A stretch of DNA of 64,000 bases, taken from the NCBI RefSeq assembly GCF_002949735.1, contig NZ_CP026681.1:4106501-4170500 (forward strand), given 5' to 3'. The position numbers and the translations under genes are program-made. Source of the DNA: Nostoc sp. 'Peltigera membranacea cyanobiont' N6 (GTDB taxonomy: Bacteria > Cyanobacteriota > Cyanobacteriia > Cyanobacteriales > Nostocaceae). Numbering within the stretch: the stretch's first letter is position 1; every line of letters starts with the position of its first letter. The notes under the pieces were generated by a model. The model was not told the DNA's origin. It searched no databases and saw nothing but the letters and a program-made list of their open reading frames with translations. Below, piece after piece: positions 9,776 to 18,987 of the stretch.

Positions 9776-10756
9776 ATGAATAATCTATCTTACCAGTCTC
9801 TAGAAAATGAAAAACCTTTATCTACTGTTGATGCAGTGCGTACTTATCTTCACGAGATTGGACGTATACCTTTATTGACTAATGAGCAAGAGATTAATTT
9901 TGCCAAGCAAGTTCAAAAAATGATGGCTTTACTGGCTGCAAAAGAAAAATTAGCTATTCAATTAAAACGTCAACCAACACAACAAGAGTGGATTGAAAAT
10001 ACAAATATCGGTGAAAATTCACTGCTGCAACAGCTAGCTCAGGGACATCAAGCCAAGCAGAAAATGATTAAAGCTAACCTGCGGCTTGTAGTATCTATTG
10101 CTAAAAAGTATCAAAGACATAACCTAGATTTTCTCGACTTAATTCAAGAAGGAAGTTTAGGTTTAGAGCGAGGAGTTGAAAAATTTGACCCGACTAAAGG
10201 ATATAAATTTTCAACCTATGGCTATTGGTGGATTCGTCAGGCAATTACACGAGCGATCGCCGAACAAGGACGTACTATCCGCTTGCCTATTCATATTACA
10301 GAAAAGCTTAACAAAATAAAACGTATTCAACGCGAACTAACTCAAAAATTGGGTCGTACTCCGACAGCAGTTGATATCGCTGATGAACTATCTTTAGATC
10401 CAAAACAAATTCGAGATTATTTACTCTTAGCACGTCAACCTGTCTCTTTAGAATTACGAGTTGGCTCAGACAAAGATATAGAATTACAAGATATGTTAGA
10501 GGATCATGGACTGTCTCCAGAATTATACGCTGACCAAAAATTCCTCCAGCAAAATCTCCAAACTTTATTGTCAAAATTAAATCCCCAACAACGAGAAATA
10601 TTAACTTTACGTTTTGGTTTAACAGATGAAAATGAACTTTCTTTAGCTGAGATTGGTCAACGTATGGGTATTAGTCGAGAACGAGTGCGACAGATAGAGC
10701 AACAAGCTTTGGGTAGTCTAAGAAGACATAAGGATAAGATACACAGCTATCTATAG
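9776..10756 (+). CDS. Group 2 sigma-70 factor (cyanobacterial RpoD-like, SigB type)
   Basis: 326 residues, the usual length of cyanobacterial non-essential group 2 sigma factors. Region 1.2 is DAVRTYLHEIGRIPLLT (about 19-35). Region 2 has NLRLVVSIAKKYQ and the -10 recognition helix KFSTYGYWWIRQAITRAI. Region 3 is ITEKLNKIKRIQREL. Region 4 ends with the -35 helix SLAEIGQRMGISRERVRQIEQ. It lacks region 1.1. It directs RNA polymerase to alternative promoter sets, in this group usually under nutrient or redox stress. One deviation is LGLERGVEKFDP, where the common form is LGLxRAVEKFDP. The stop codon lies inside the left end of a MITE-like repeat. Confidence 0.92.
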   Translation: MNNLSYQSLENEKPLSTVDAVRTYLHEIGRIPLLTNEQEINFAKQVQKMMALLAAKEKLAIQLKRQPTQQEWIENTNIGENSLLQQLAQGHQAKQKMIKANLRLVVSIAKKYQRHNLDFLDLIQEGSLGLERGVEKFDPTKGYKFSTYGYWWIRQAITRAIAEQGRTIRLPIHITEKLNKIKRIQRELTQKLGRTPTAVDIADELSLDPKQIRDYLLLARQPVSLELRVGSDKDIELQDMLEDHGLSPELYADQKFLQQNLQTLLSKLNPQQREILTLRFGLTDENELSLAEIGQRMGISRERVRQIEQQALGSLRRHKDKIHSYL

Positions 10757-10988
10757 TAATCCGATTTGATTCCTGAAATTATCTGCGTAGGTAGGGAACA
10801 GGGAATAGGGAACTCTTAACAGAAAAGAAGGGTATATAGGATTACTATTTGATTTTTGAACGAAATTACGTATTGTAGAGTGTGTTAGAACGGAGTTCGT
10901 AACGCACTATTATCAAGGGTTTGATGCGTTACGCTGTCGCTAACACATCCTACGGATATTTTCTCCAAATCAAACCGGATTCCTATAG
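10751..10988. mobile_element. MITE-like element with nested inverted repeats
   Basis: Outer imperfect terminal repeats of 21 bases (10751-10771 and 10968-10988, two mismatches) enclose a second inverted pair, GTAGAGTGTGTTAG at 10875 and CTAACACATCCTAC ending at 10953. No coding capacity. The left end contains the TAG stop of the sigma factor. The inner module (GTGTTAG...AACGCA...TGCGTTACG...CTAACAC) is of a kind widespread in Nostoc-type genomes. Confidence 0.6.
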
Positions 10989-11047
10989 ATGTGTACGTTG
11001 CTCTTTAATTAAACTCGCATAATTTGATAAATTCTGATAATCGCAAT

Positions 11048-11686
11048 CTATAAAAATAGAGATTGAACAGTCAGATCCTTCTGGGTGATGCTAAAGTTAC
11101 GCTGTTCTGCTGTGGTAATGAATGAAACGATCGCCTCACACGCCACAGCAACAGTTAACATCACCAGGTTTCGCGCCAATGGATAATCGCAAACATCATC
11201 ATTAACCTCAGAAGGAACGCGATAAACGTCATTCCAAATCACTTCTGCATAATCAGCCGATAGTCCAGCATGAAGACAAGGTATGCTTAATTGTTCAGCA
11301 TAATCTTTCACTGCTTGACGCGCCACACTATTATCAAAGACATCGACAATTAACTGGCTGTCTTTGAGTAGTTGAGTTGTATTTGCTGGTGTCAATTCTT
11401 TTGTATTAGCATCAACTTTAGTACCAATTGCTCGATATAAATTGTTCGCCAAGATTTTCGCCTTGAACGCCCCAACATCAGAACGGTAGTAAGGCTGAGT
11501 CGATAGGTTCCGCTCCTCAATGCGATCGCGATCTATCACTGTAAGTTTATCAAAACCAGACCGAGCTAAGTTTTCTGCAATGTTAGCTCCTAATGCTCCA
11601 GCGCCACAAATGGTTACAGGATAGTTTTTCAACTTTGTCATCACAGCATTGGTGCGGTAAAGCTGTTCGTGAAAAAAGACACTCAT
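11048..11686 (-). CDS. ThiF/E1-like adenylyltransferase family protein
   Basis: 212 residues. A Rossmann nucleotide-binding loop GAGALGANIAENLARSG begins at about residue 28, followed by the ThiF/MoeB/E1 signature LTVIDRDRIEERNLSTQPYY (about 49-68) and the later IVDVFDNSVARQAV (about 107-120). Such proteins adenylate the C-terminus of a ubiquitin- or ThiS-like partner. It lacks the two CxxC zinc pairs of MoeB/ThiF and is short, as in mobile ThiF-like cassettes. The start at ATG 11686 removes an N-terminal run that is just translated heptamer repeat. It directly follows the 276-residue gene, 44 bases away. A beta-grasp-like small protein is encoded at 18096-18296, a candidate partner. Confidence 0.75.
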   Translation of the reverse strand: MSVFFHEQLYRTNAVMTKLKNYPVTICGAGALGANIAENLARSGFDKLTVIDRDRIEERNLSTQPYYRSDVGAFKAKILANNLYRAIGTKVDANTKELTPANTTQLLKDSQLIVDVFDNSVARQAVKDYAEQLSIPCLHAGLSADYAEVIWNDVYRVPSEVNDDVCDYPLARNLVMLTVAVACEAIVSFITTAEQRNFSITQKDLTVQSLFL

Positions 11687-11730
11687 AATAATTCGTAATT
11701 CGTAATTCGTAATTCGTAATTCGTAATTAA
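11687..11730. repeat. Tandem heptamer (AATTCGT)n
   Basis: Five to six copies of AATTCGT fill the gap between the two minus-strand genes. The same heptamer in the opposite orientation (ACGAATT) stands just upstream of the small beta-grasp-like gene at 18315-18350. Confidence 0.75.
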
Positions 11731-12561
11731 CTACTCTTGTTGTTCTATGACAGCTACTAAGGATTGCAAGTCGAAATCGCGATCGCGTCCACTCAAACAA
11801 ATACCAGAACTGACAACAGTCAAGTCAGTTTTAGCGATCGCACTACTATGGCGAACACCATCAGCAGTTGTCCAATCGACTGTCCAATAATCGCTGCGAT
11901 CGTGGAATTGAGTTAAAGTACCACCGCCCATTTGCAATGCCTTTCTCAGTCGCTTTTCATCCTGTTGGGGTTGAGTAAATCCCTCAATGCGCCGAGTTGC
12001 TAATTCATACACTGTACGGATTTCTGGAGTAATGCCTTTAAACTGTAATTCTTCAGCAGGAATGAGTTGTTTGACGGCGGATTGCAGAGTTTCAACAATT
12101 ACCGGATCGGTACGGCGATCTAGTTCCTCAAACCAGCAAGACTGTCCATTCCATCGGGCAATGATTTGCTCAAAGGCGATACCCTCAGTAACTAAGTGGA
12201 CTGCGATCGGCTTAACTACCTTCAACCGTTGACGTACATCTGCTTCATTCACGGGGTATGCTAACCAAGTTTGTTTCCGCAATTGGTGTGCTAATCGCAG
12301 CCGGATTTGGGGAAAGTGTTGCAGGTATTCGGCAATTTGGGGTAAGTCTGCTTCTTCTACAACCGTTGCTGTCTTCTCATCTACAGCCTGAAAGATGCCC
12401 CAGCCTTCAAATTTACTAGGCTTTGGCGTGAAGGTGTAAACCATCCCGGCTACTCGTGTGCGAACTCGTCCACCTTTGACACAGGGTGCGAGAAATTGGG
12501 TTGTGGACAATTGTGCTTCTGCGATCGCAATTTGGTTAATTAGCTTAAATACGTTAGTCAT
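11731..12561 (-). CDS. Uncharacterised protein paired with ThiF-like protein
   Basis: 276 residues, soluble, no signal peptide or membrane helix. I do not recognise the family. Visible features are a Cys-containing stretch TQFLAPCVKGGRVRTRV near the N-terminus, GWGIFQAVDE, a central IARWNGQSCWFEELDRRTDP, and a C-terminal DYWTVDWTTADG. Being immediately upstream of, and probably cotranscribed with, the ThiF/E1-like gene, it is a candidate conjugation partner or substrate, but this is only context. ATG 12561 opens the frame; no strong Shine-Dalgarno is visible. Confidence 0.6.
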   Translation of the reverse strand: MTNVFKLINQIAIAEAQLSTTQFLAPCVKGGRVRTRVAGMVYTFTPKPSKFEGWGIFQAVDEKTATVVEEADLPQIAEYLQHFPQIRLRLAHQLRKQTWLAYPVNEADVRQRLKVVKPIAVHLVTEGIAFEQIIARWNGQSCWFEELDRRTDPVIVETLQSAVKQLIPAEELQFKGITPEIRTVYELATRRIEGFTQPQQDEKRLRKALQMGGGTLTQFHDRSDYWTVDWTTADGVRHSSAIAKTDLTVVSSGICLSGRDRDFDLQSLVAVIEQQE

Positions 12562-12675
12562 AATTTATCCCAGTTTCAGCATAATTACTTAAGTTTTTTG
12601 TAGTTTCAAGTATATAAAAAATATAGCGTTAATTTTTGGCAGCAATTTAGACAATTATTTCCAAGGGGTAAAACA

Positions 12676-13074
12676 ATGTTTTTACGTTTTGCATATATCG
12701 GACTAAGCCTATTATCGATTGCATTATCTTTCTATCTCAAATCTAAACTTGAAGGATTTTTACAAGAAAATACAGCAATTGCTAATGAAAAATCGCTAGA
12801 AGCTTATAAAAATTTGGTGCGTCTTGATATGTATATAGTGCTAACTCAAATTATTTTGTTATTTGGTGCATTTGCTAGTTTTATAACTTATACTTATCAA
12901 GATTTTAGGGGAGTATTTTCATTATTTATATTAGGGTTTGCTGTAGGTTTTGCGAAACAAATAGGCGAGTTAGAGGAAAAAGCCCGGACTCTGGATTGTG
13001 TAAATAATGAATTAGAAAGTCAATACAAAGAAATTTCTCATACTTGGCAGAAAAAAGCTCTACCTGATTTCTAA
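12676..13074 (+). CDS. Small membrane protein, function unknown
   Basis: 132 residues, low GC, with hydrophobic segments at about 3-22, 54-75 and 80-98, and a charged C-terminal coiled-coil-like tail (EKARTLDCVNNELESQYKEI). CCAAGGGG precedes the ATG. Transcribed opposite to the flanking ThiF and Ro60 genes. No family recognised. Confidence 0.55.
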   Translation: MFLRFAYIGLSLLSIALSFYLKSKLEGFLQENTAIANEKSLEAYKNLVRLDMYIVLTQIILLFGAFASFITYTYQDFRGVFSLFILGFAVGFAKQIGELEEKARTLDCVNNELESQYKEISHTWQKKALPDF

Positions 13075-13128
13075 ATTTCCTAGCTTTCTTACATTATTAG
13101 CCTCAGAGAAAACGAATAACAGAAAAAT

Positions 13129-13509
13129 ATGACTAGCGAAATACAACAAATATCCGAGTCACGAAAAAAGTTAGCATCTGCTTATCGTGCAGTTTATGCC
13201 ATTGGAGTTTTGAGTATATTTTTCAGCATAATAATCTTTATGGCTGGCAATCGATTGCCTGATTATCTAATATTGGGGATGGTATGTTTATTTTTTGGTT
13301 TACTCTATCTAGTTTTGGGTTTCTTTGTCCAACGTAAATCGACAATTGCGCTAGGTATTGCAGTAACATTGATGTCGCTAAATGCTTTAAGTGCTATTTA
13401 CAATTTGATTCAAACAGGTAAACCGTTTGGCTTGGCTATTCCCATGATATTTTTAGGTCAAACAATAGAAGGATTTAAAGCTATACAATTATTAAAGTCA
13501 AAGACTTAA
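13129..13509 (+). CDS. Small four-helix membrane protein, function unknown
   Basis: 126 residues with four hydrophobic segments (about 20-40, 45-67, 72-92, 98-118). It follows the preceding small membrane gene by 54 bases in the same direction and is probably cotranscribed with it. No family recognised. Its 3' end faces the structured RNA at 13563-13771, which is on the other strand. Confidence 0.55.
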   Translation: MTSEIQQISESRKKLASAYRAVYAIGVLSIFFSIIIFMAGNRLPDYLILGMVCLFFGLLYLVLGFFVQRKSTIALGIAVTLMSLNALSAIYNLIQTGKPFGLAIPMIFLGQTIEGFKAIQLLKSKT

Positions 13510-13562
13510 AGTTAATTTTAATTTTGTTAATCAATAGCCTCCTACTTAGGAAATAGTAAAAT

Positions 13563-13771
13563 TCCTGCGTGCAAGTTGGTGGAGCATTGCGTGTTCTCAG
13601 TTACTAGAGGGACTCCACTGGTGAGTTGTTACACACTCTTTCAAGGATGGCTACTTTTAAGCCTACCTACCAGGTTCTTCGCACTCCCCGTTCACACACG
13701 CCCACTGTATTTGACAGTGTACCGTTCCTCTCGTACTAGTATGTAGGCTCCAAGAGTTGGGGCACGCAGGA
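13563..13771 (-). ncRNA. Ro60-stem RNA carrying 23S sarcin-ricin loop and GTPase-associated-centre mimics
   Basis: Read on the minus strand. A 10-bp terminal stem (TCCTGCGTGC with its complement) is followed by the shared internal loop (5' CCCAACTCT, 3' CCAACTT) and an inner helix TGGAGC/GCTCCA, as in the other members of this family. After TACATA comes CTAGTACGAGAGGAACGG (13722-13739), which is the universally conserved sarcin-ricin loop of 23S rRNA. Next are a small hairpin CACTGT/ACAGTG and a helix GCGTGT/ACACGC. Inside that helix, 13615-13674 matches the 23S L11/GTPase-associated centre, with GGCTTAAAAGTAGCC, AAAGAG, GTGTAACAACTCAC and a closing CTGG/CCAG helix. The two rRNA parts lie about 1,600 bases apart in real 23S rRNA and in the opposite order, so this is not an rRNA gene fragment. 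Probably a Y-RNA-like partner of the Ro60 protein. Confidence 0.85.
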
Positions 13772-13775
13772 TATT

Positions 13776-13797
13776 AATATAATACAATATACTACAT
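13776..13797 (-). promoter_or_regulatory. Possible promoter/half-operator of the rRNA-mimic RNA
   Basis: Immediately upstream of the RNA's 5' end the minus strand is very AT-rich with TATATT/TATTAT-type hexamers. It also holds ATGTAGTAT (13789-13797), identical to half of the 24-bp palindrome at the main promoter (18791-18814). This suggests separate transcription under the same regulator, but no clear -35 is visible. Confidence 0.35.
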
Positions 13798-13920
13798 AAA
13801 ATTGGAAGAGATGAAAAGAGAGATTTTGGAGTAGAGCGATCGCTGCTACTTCATACGCCTTCTTCATGTCGTTTATAAGTATCACCTGCTTGGATTGAGT
13901 GATCTACTTGTTCATCTCAG

Positions 13921-14793
13921 TTAAGGGAGCCTTGTATTTAATCTTGTGGTAATTATCTGTTCAAATAAATTGCAAAGGGCATTCAATATTGTTTTAAATT
14001 GATAAAAATTAATCCATTTTTCATTACCTCCAGCACTGAAATTTATTGTATCTGCATATCTAAATGAAGTTGATTTTGGATCGACATTGTGAAAATCAAT
14101 TAACCGATTTTTTGCCCAATCTGGTAGTGCATTTCCATATTTAACTTCAAACTTTTTCAATAGATCAAGAATACTATGAGCAGCATTATCTCCTCCTTCA
14201 AATTCATACTCAGTTACTACTTTTAGATAAGATTCAATTGCATGTCGATAACTAAATAAAATTGGATAACCTAGCTCATGAGGTTCAGAGCTTTTCAAGG
14301 CTTGCTCCATCAAAGCATCACCGGCAGCTTTATAAGCCCTCGCAACTTGCACAGGGTGAGGCTGTGCCATACCGCTAACTAATACTCCATGTGTCCAAGT
14401 TTCGTCTATCTCTTCGGGCACATCTTGAAAGATTGGCGTATTCAAGTAAGCGAACTCACGAAACAAATCATCATGATGGCAACCTTGATTAAGCAAGGAA
14501 TGTATGTACTCATAGTCTCGATCATCTTTCCAATAGCAAGAAACCAAAGCGAAAACTTTAATATCGGACTCACTGTAGCAACGAGTTTTTCCTTTAGAAG
14601 GATTTGCGGAAACACTCAAGAAATCTGCAAATTCCGTTCCCCATTTTTTGATTAGGCTAACATCCACTCTAAACAACCGTGCCACTTCTGAAGCCCACTT
14701 CATCGTATTAGCTGGTCTTTGGACTGAGCTATCAACTAACTTTGTCTCAGATTCAGAGTAGCTTTTTAACCAGGAAGGAAGTTCCATATCCAT
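13921..14793 (-). CDS. MerR-like HTH protein with possible HEPN-type C-terminal domain
   Basis: 290 residues. Residues about 31-85 form a winged-HTH of the MerR kind (ASEVARLFRVDVSLIKKWG, then a wing and CYSESDIKVFALVSCYW). Residues about 150-285 are all-helical, containing RAYKAAGDALMEQALKS and LFSYRHAIESYLKVV, which resembles HEPN-like helical domains; the catalytic RxxxxH is not clearly present. It lies 107 bases after the Ro60 gene in the same direction and just before the rRNA-mimic RNA. It may be a regulator of the locus or an RNA-binding partner. Both assignments are inference from pattern. Confidence 0.6.
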   Translation of the reverse strand: MDMELPSWLKSYSESETKLVDSSVQRPANTMKWASEVARLFRVDVSLIKKWGTEFADFLSVSANPSKGKTRCYSESDIKVFALVSCYWKDDRDYEYIHSLLNQGCHHDDLFREFAYLNTPIFQDVPEEIDETWTHGVLVSGMAQPHPVQVARAYKAAGDALMEQALKSSEPHELGYPILFSYRHAIESYLKVVTEYEFEGGDNAAHSILDLLKKFEVKYGNALPDWAKNRLIDFHNVDPKSTSFRYADTINFSAGGNEKWINFYQFKTILNALCNLFEQIITTRLNTRLP

Positions 14794-14846
14794 AATATTT
14801 TCTATGCTAGTTCAGCTTTAGAAACGAGGCTCCAAGTCAACGTAGC

Positions 14847-14899
14847 AGAGTAGAAAAGGCATGACTCACTAAAGCGATGATTCATGCCACATTCTAACT

Positions 14900-14901
<2 letters not shown>
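14847..14901 (-). terminator. Long hairpin at the 3' end of the Ro60 gene
   Basis: Inner stem GGCATGA/TCATGCC extended by TCA/TGA across one mismatch, with a nine-base loop. Outer stem AGAG-TAGAA with TTCTA-CTCT around one bulge. It begins in the Ro60 stop codon. There is no long U-run, so it may be a processing or stability element rather than a simple terminator. Confidence 0.5.
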
Positions 14902-16564
<1,663 letters not shown>

Positions 16565-16766
16565 TTATCGAATTTGCTCTTACTCCCTATGCCAAGAAAT
16601 TTGAATTTTCTACTAAATTGGAATTTCTATGTAGCAGTCCTGATTAGTAAGTGAAATTTTCTGTCTTTTCTCTTTACCTTCACGTCCTTTGCGGTTCGTT
16701 TAAAAAACTAGTTTTCGCAACTCAAAGGCACTGAAAGCAAAGAGAAATTATCATCAAATAAGATCG

Positions 16767-16888
<122 letters not shown>

Positions 16889-16896
16889 TGAAAATT

Positions 16897-17625
<729 letters not shown>

Positions 17626-17745
17626 TCACGTTGTTGAAATTCAGTTGTTCTAATTGAGTTGTTATTAAACATGAGTTAGCTAACATCATTGAACTCACCT
17701 CCGTATTGAGTAAAGGTTATAGATAAATACAATTCAAATAATTGA

Positions 17746-17888
17746 AATTCCGCGCAAGTTAGCAAAGCAGTTTTCACAATTGCCTATACCAATTTGGCTA
17801 CGCTCCCATCAAAGGGAGCGGCAGGAATCGAACCTGCGATCCGTTGCCGGATAGTGTGTGTAGACTTCACAAGTTAGGGCGCGGAATT
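17746..17888 (-). ncRNA. Ro60-stem RNA carrying a circularly permuted class II (Leu-like) tRNA
   Basis: Outer helix of 10 bp (AATTCCGCGC with its complement), internal loop (5' CCTAACTT, 3' TAACTT), inner helix GTGAAG/CTTTGC with two wobbles. The module reads, in order: a class-II-like variable arm ATCCG-GCAA-CGGAT; T-arm GCAGG-TTCGATT-CCTGC; acceptor 3' strand CGCTCCC; a six-base linker TTTGAT; acceptor 5' strand GGGAGCG; TA; D-arm GCC-AAATTGGTATA-GGC; then back to the stem. So the 3' half precedes the 5' half, the acceptor is closed by a loop, and the anticodon arm is replaced by the Y-type stem. The D-arm and long variable arm resemble tRNA-Leu. No free acceptor end exists, so it cannot be charged as it stands. 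Confidence 0.85.
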
Positions 17889-17899
17889 ATGTCTTAAAT

Positions 17900-18085
17900 C
17901 ATTCCGTGCAAGTTCAAGAAGCTTTTTACAGCTACGGCCGCTCTTACCAAATATTGGCAGTGGGCACGCACGCTAAATCTGCGAGAGACTTAGAAATCAT
18001 GCTTCGCTGATTCGATCGCTCGAACTTTACTACCTTAGGACCGTTATCAATGTGTATGTATGCTTCTTCTGTTGGGGCACGGATG
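17900..18085 (-). ncRNA. Ro60-stem RNA carrying a permuted 23S helix 69/71 mimic
   Basis: Outer helix CATCCGTGC with GCACGGAATG (one bulge), internal loop (5' CCCAACAG, 3' GAACTT), inner helix AAGAAGC/GCTTCTT, then CATACATAC. Minus-strand AACGGTCCTAAGGTAG (18030-18045) is the nearly invariant 23S segment at helices 69-71 (the I-CeuI site region). At the other end GGTAAGAGCGGCCGTAGCTG (17929-17948) matches the 5' flank and 5' strand of helix 69. The order is reversed relative to rRNA, so the ACGGTC/GGCCGT helix is kept but opened at its loop, where the Y-type stem is attached. Between them lie hairpins AATCA/TGATT around GCGAAGC and CTAA-TCT/AGA-TTAG. Twelve bases separate it from the permuted-tRNA RNA. 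Confidence 0.85.
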
Positions 18086-18095
18086 ACTTTGAAAT

Positions 18096-18350
<255 letters not shown>

Positions 18351-18352
18351 AT

Positions 18353-18564
<212 letters not shown>

Positions 18565-18584
18565 AAGTTTGTATAATTGCGATG

Positions 18585-18756
18585 CTCTCAATCTTGCGAA
18601 GGAAGCGTCTACACAACTTCAACCGCAGTCAAGTTTGGTGGAGCCGTCGGGAATTGAACCCGAATCCTGCAAACGTCCGTTTGTTGGCTTCGGAGCAGTC
18701 GAACACCAATCGCGGCCCCAAAAGTGGCATCTATGCAATTGTCAAGCTTCTGAGAG
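18585..18756 (-). ncRNA. Miniature tmRNA-like (tRNA-like domain) RNA
   Basis: Minus-strand 18636-18719 matches the two ends of tmRNA joined by a short hairpin: acceptor GGGGCCG with CGGCTCC, D-loop-like GATTGGTGTTCGAC without a D-stem (the TTCGAC hallmark), a short helix CTGC/GCAG enclosing CAAAC-GGAC-GTTTG, T-arm TCGGG-TTCAATT-CCCGA, then A-CCA. At 84 bases there is no room for a tag reading frame or pseudoknots, so it cannot be a complete ssrA. Flanks pair as CTCTCA/TGAGAG, GAAGC/GCTTC and ACAA/TTGT. The 5' TGCC..TTTTGGGGCC and 3' CTCCACCAAACTTG resemble the shared stem of the neighbouring RNAs, most closely the rRNA-mimic RNA. It is first in the cluster, downstream of the promoter. Confidence 0.75.
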
Positions 18757-18790
18757 GTTTTAGTTTTGCCTTTTGAGCAGGCTTTTATTT

Positions 18791-18847
18791 TTCATACTAC
18801 ATTTGTAGTATGAATCCGACATTATGTCAAGAGGGTACTACAAATTT
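18791..18847 (-). promoter_or_regulatory. Promoter and 24-bp palindromic operator at the head of the RNA cluster
   Basis: On the minus strand, TTGACA (18825-18830) and TACAAA (18802-18807) are spaced by exactly 17 bases. The -10 lies inside a perfect palindrome TTCATACTACA-AA-TGTAGTATGAA (18791-18814). A half copy, TACTACAAAT on the plus strand, lies at 18836-18846 beyond the -35. The core TACA-NN-TGTA is the kind of site bound by BlaI/MecI/CopY-type repressors. Transcription would start near 18795 and run into the tmRNA-like RNA. Confidence 0.65.
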
Positions 18848-18987
18848 CGCAGTTCAATGCGTGTCAATTAGATTAGATCCCAATTCTGTATATTTAACGC
18901 TCTGCTCAGAAAGCGCACTATTAATCCTAATACAACTCAAGATTCTAATTTAATTTAAAGGGTATTCCAATGCAGAGAAAACTATCT

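Noticed and set aside
13615..13739. rRNA gene fragment
   Set aside because: The two 23S-like segments are from distant parts of 23S rRNA and in the wrong order, and sit within a stem shared with other RNAs, so a broken rRNA gene is not a good explanation.
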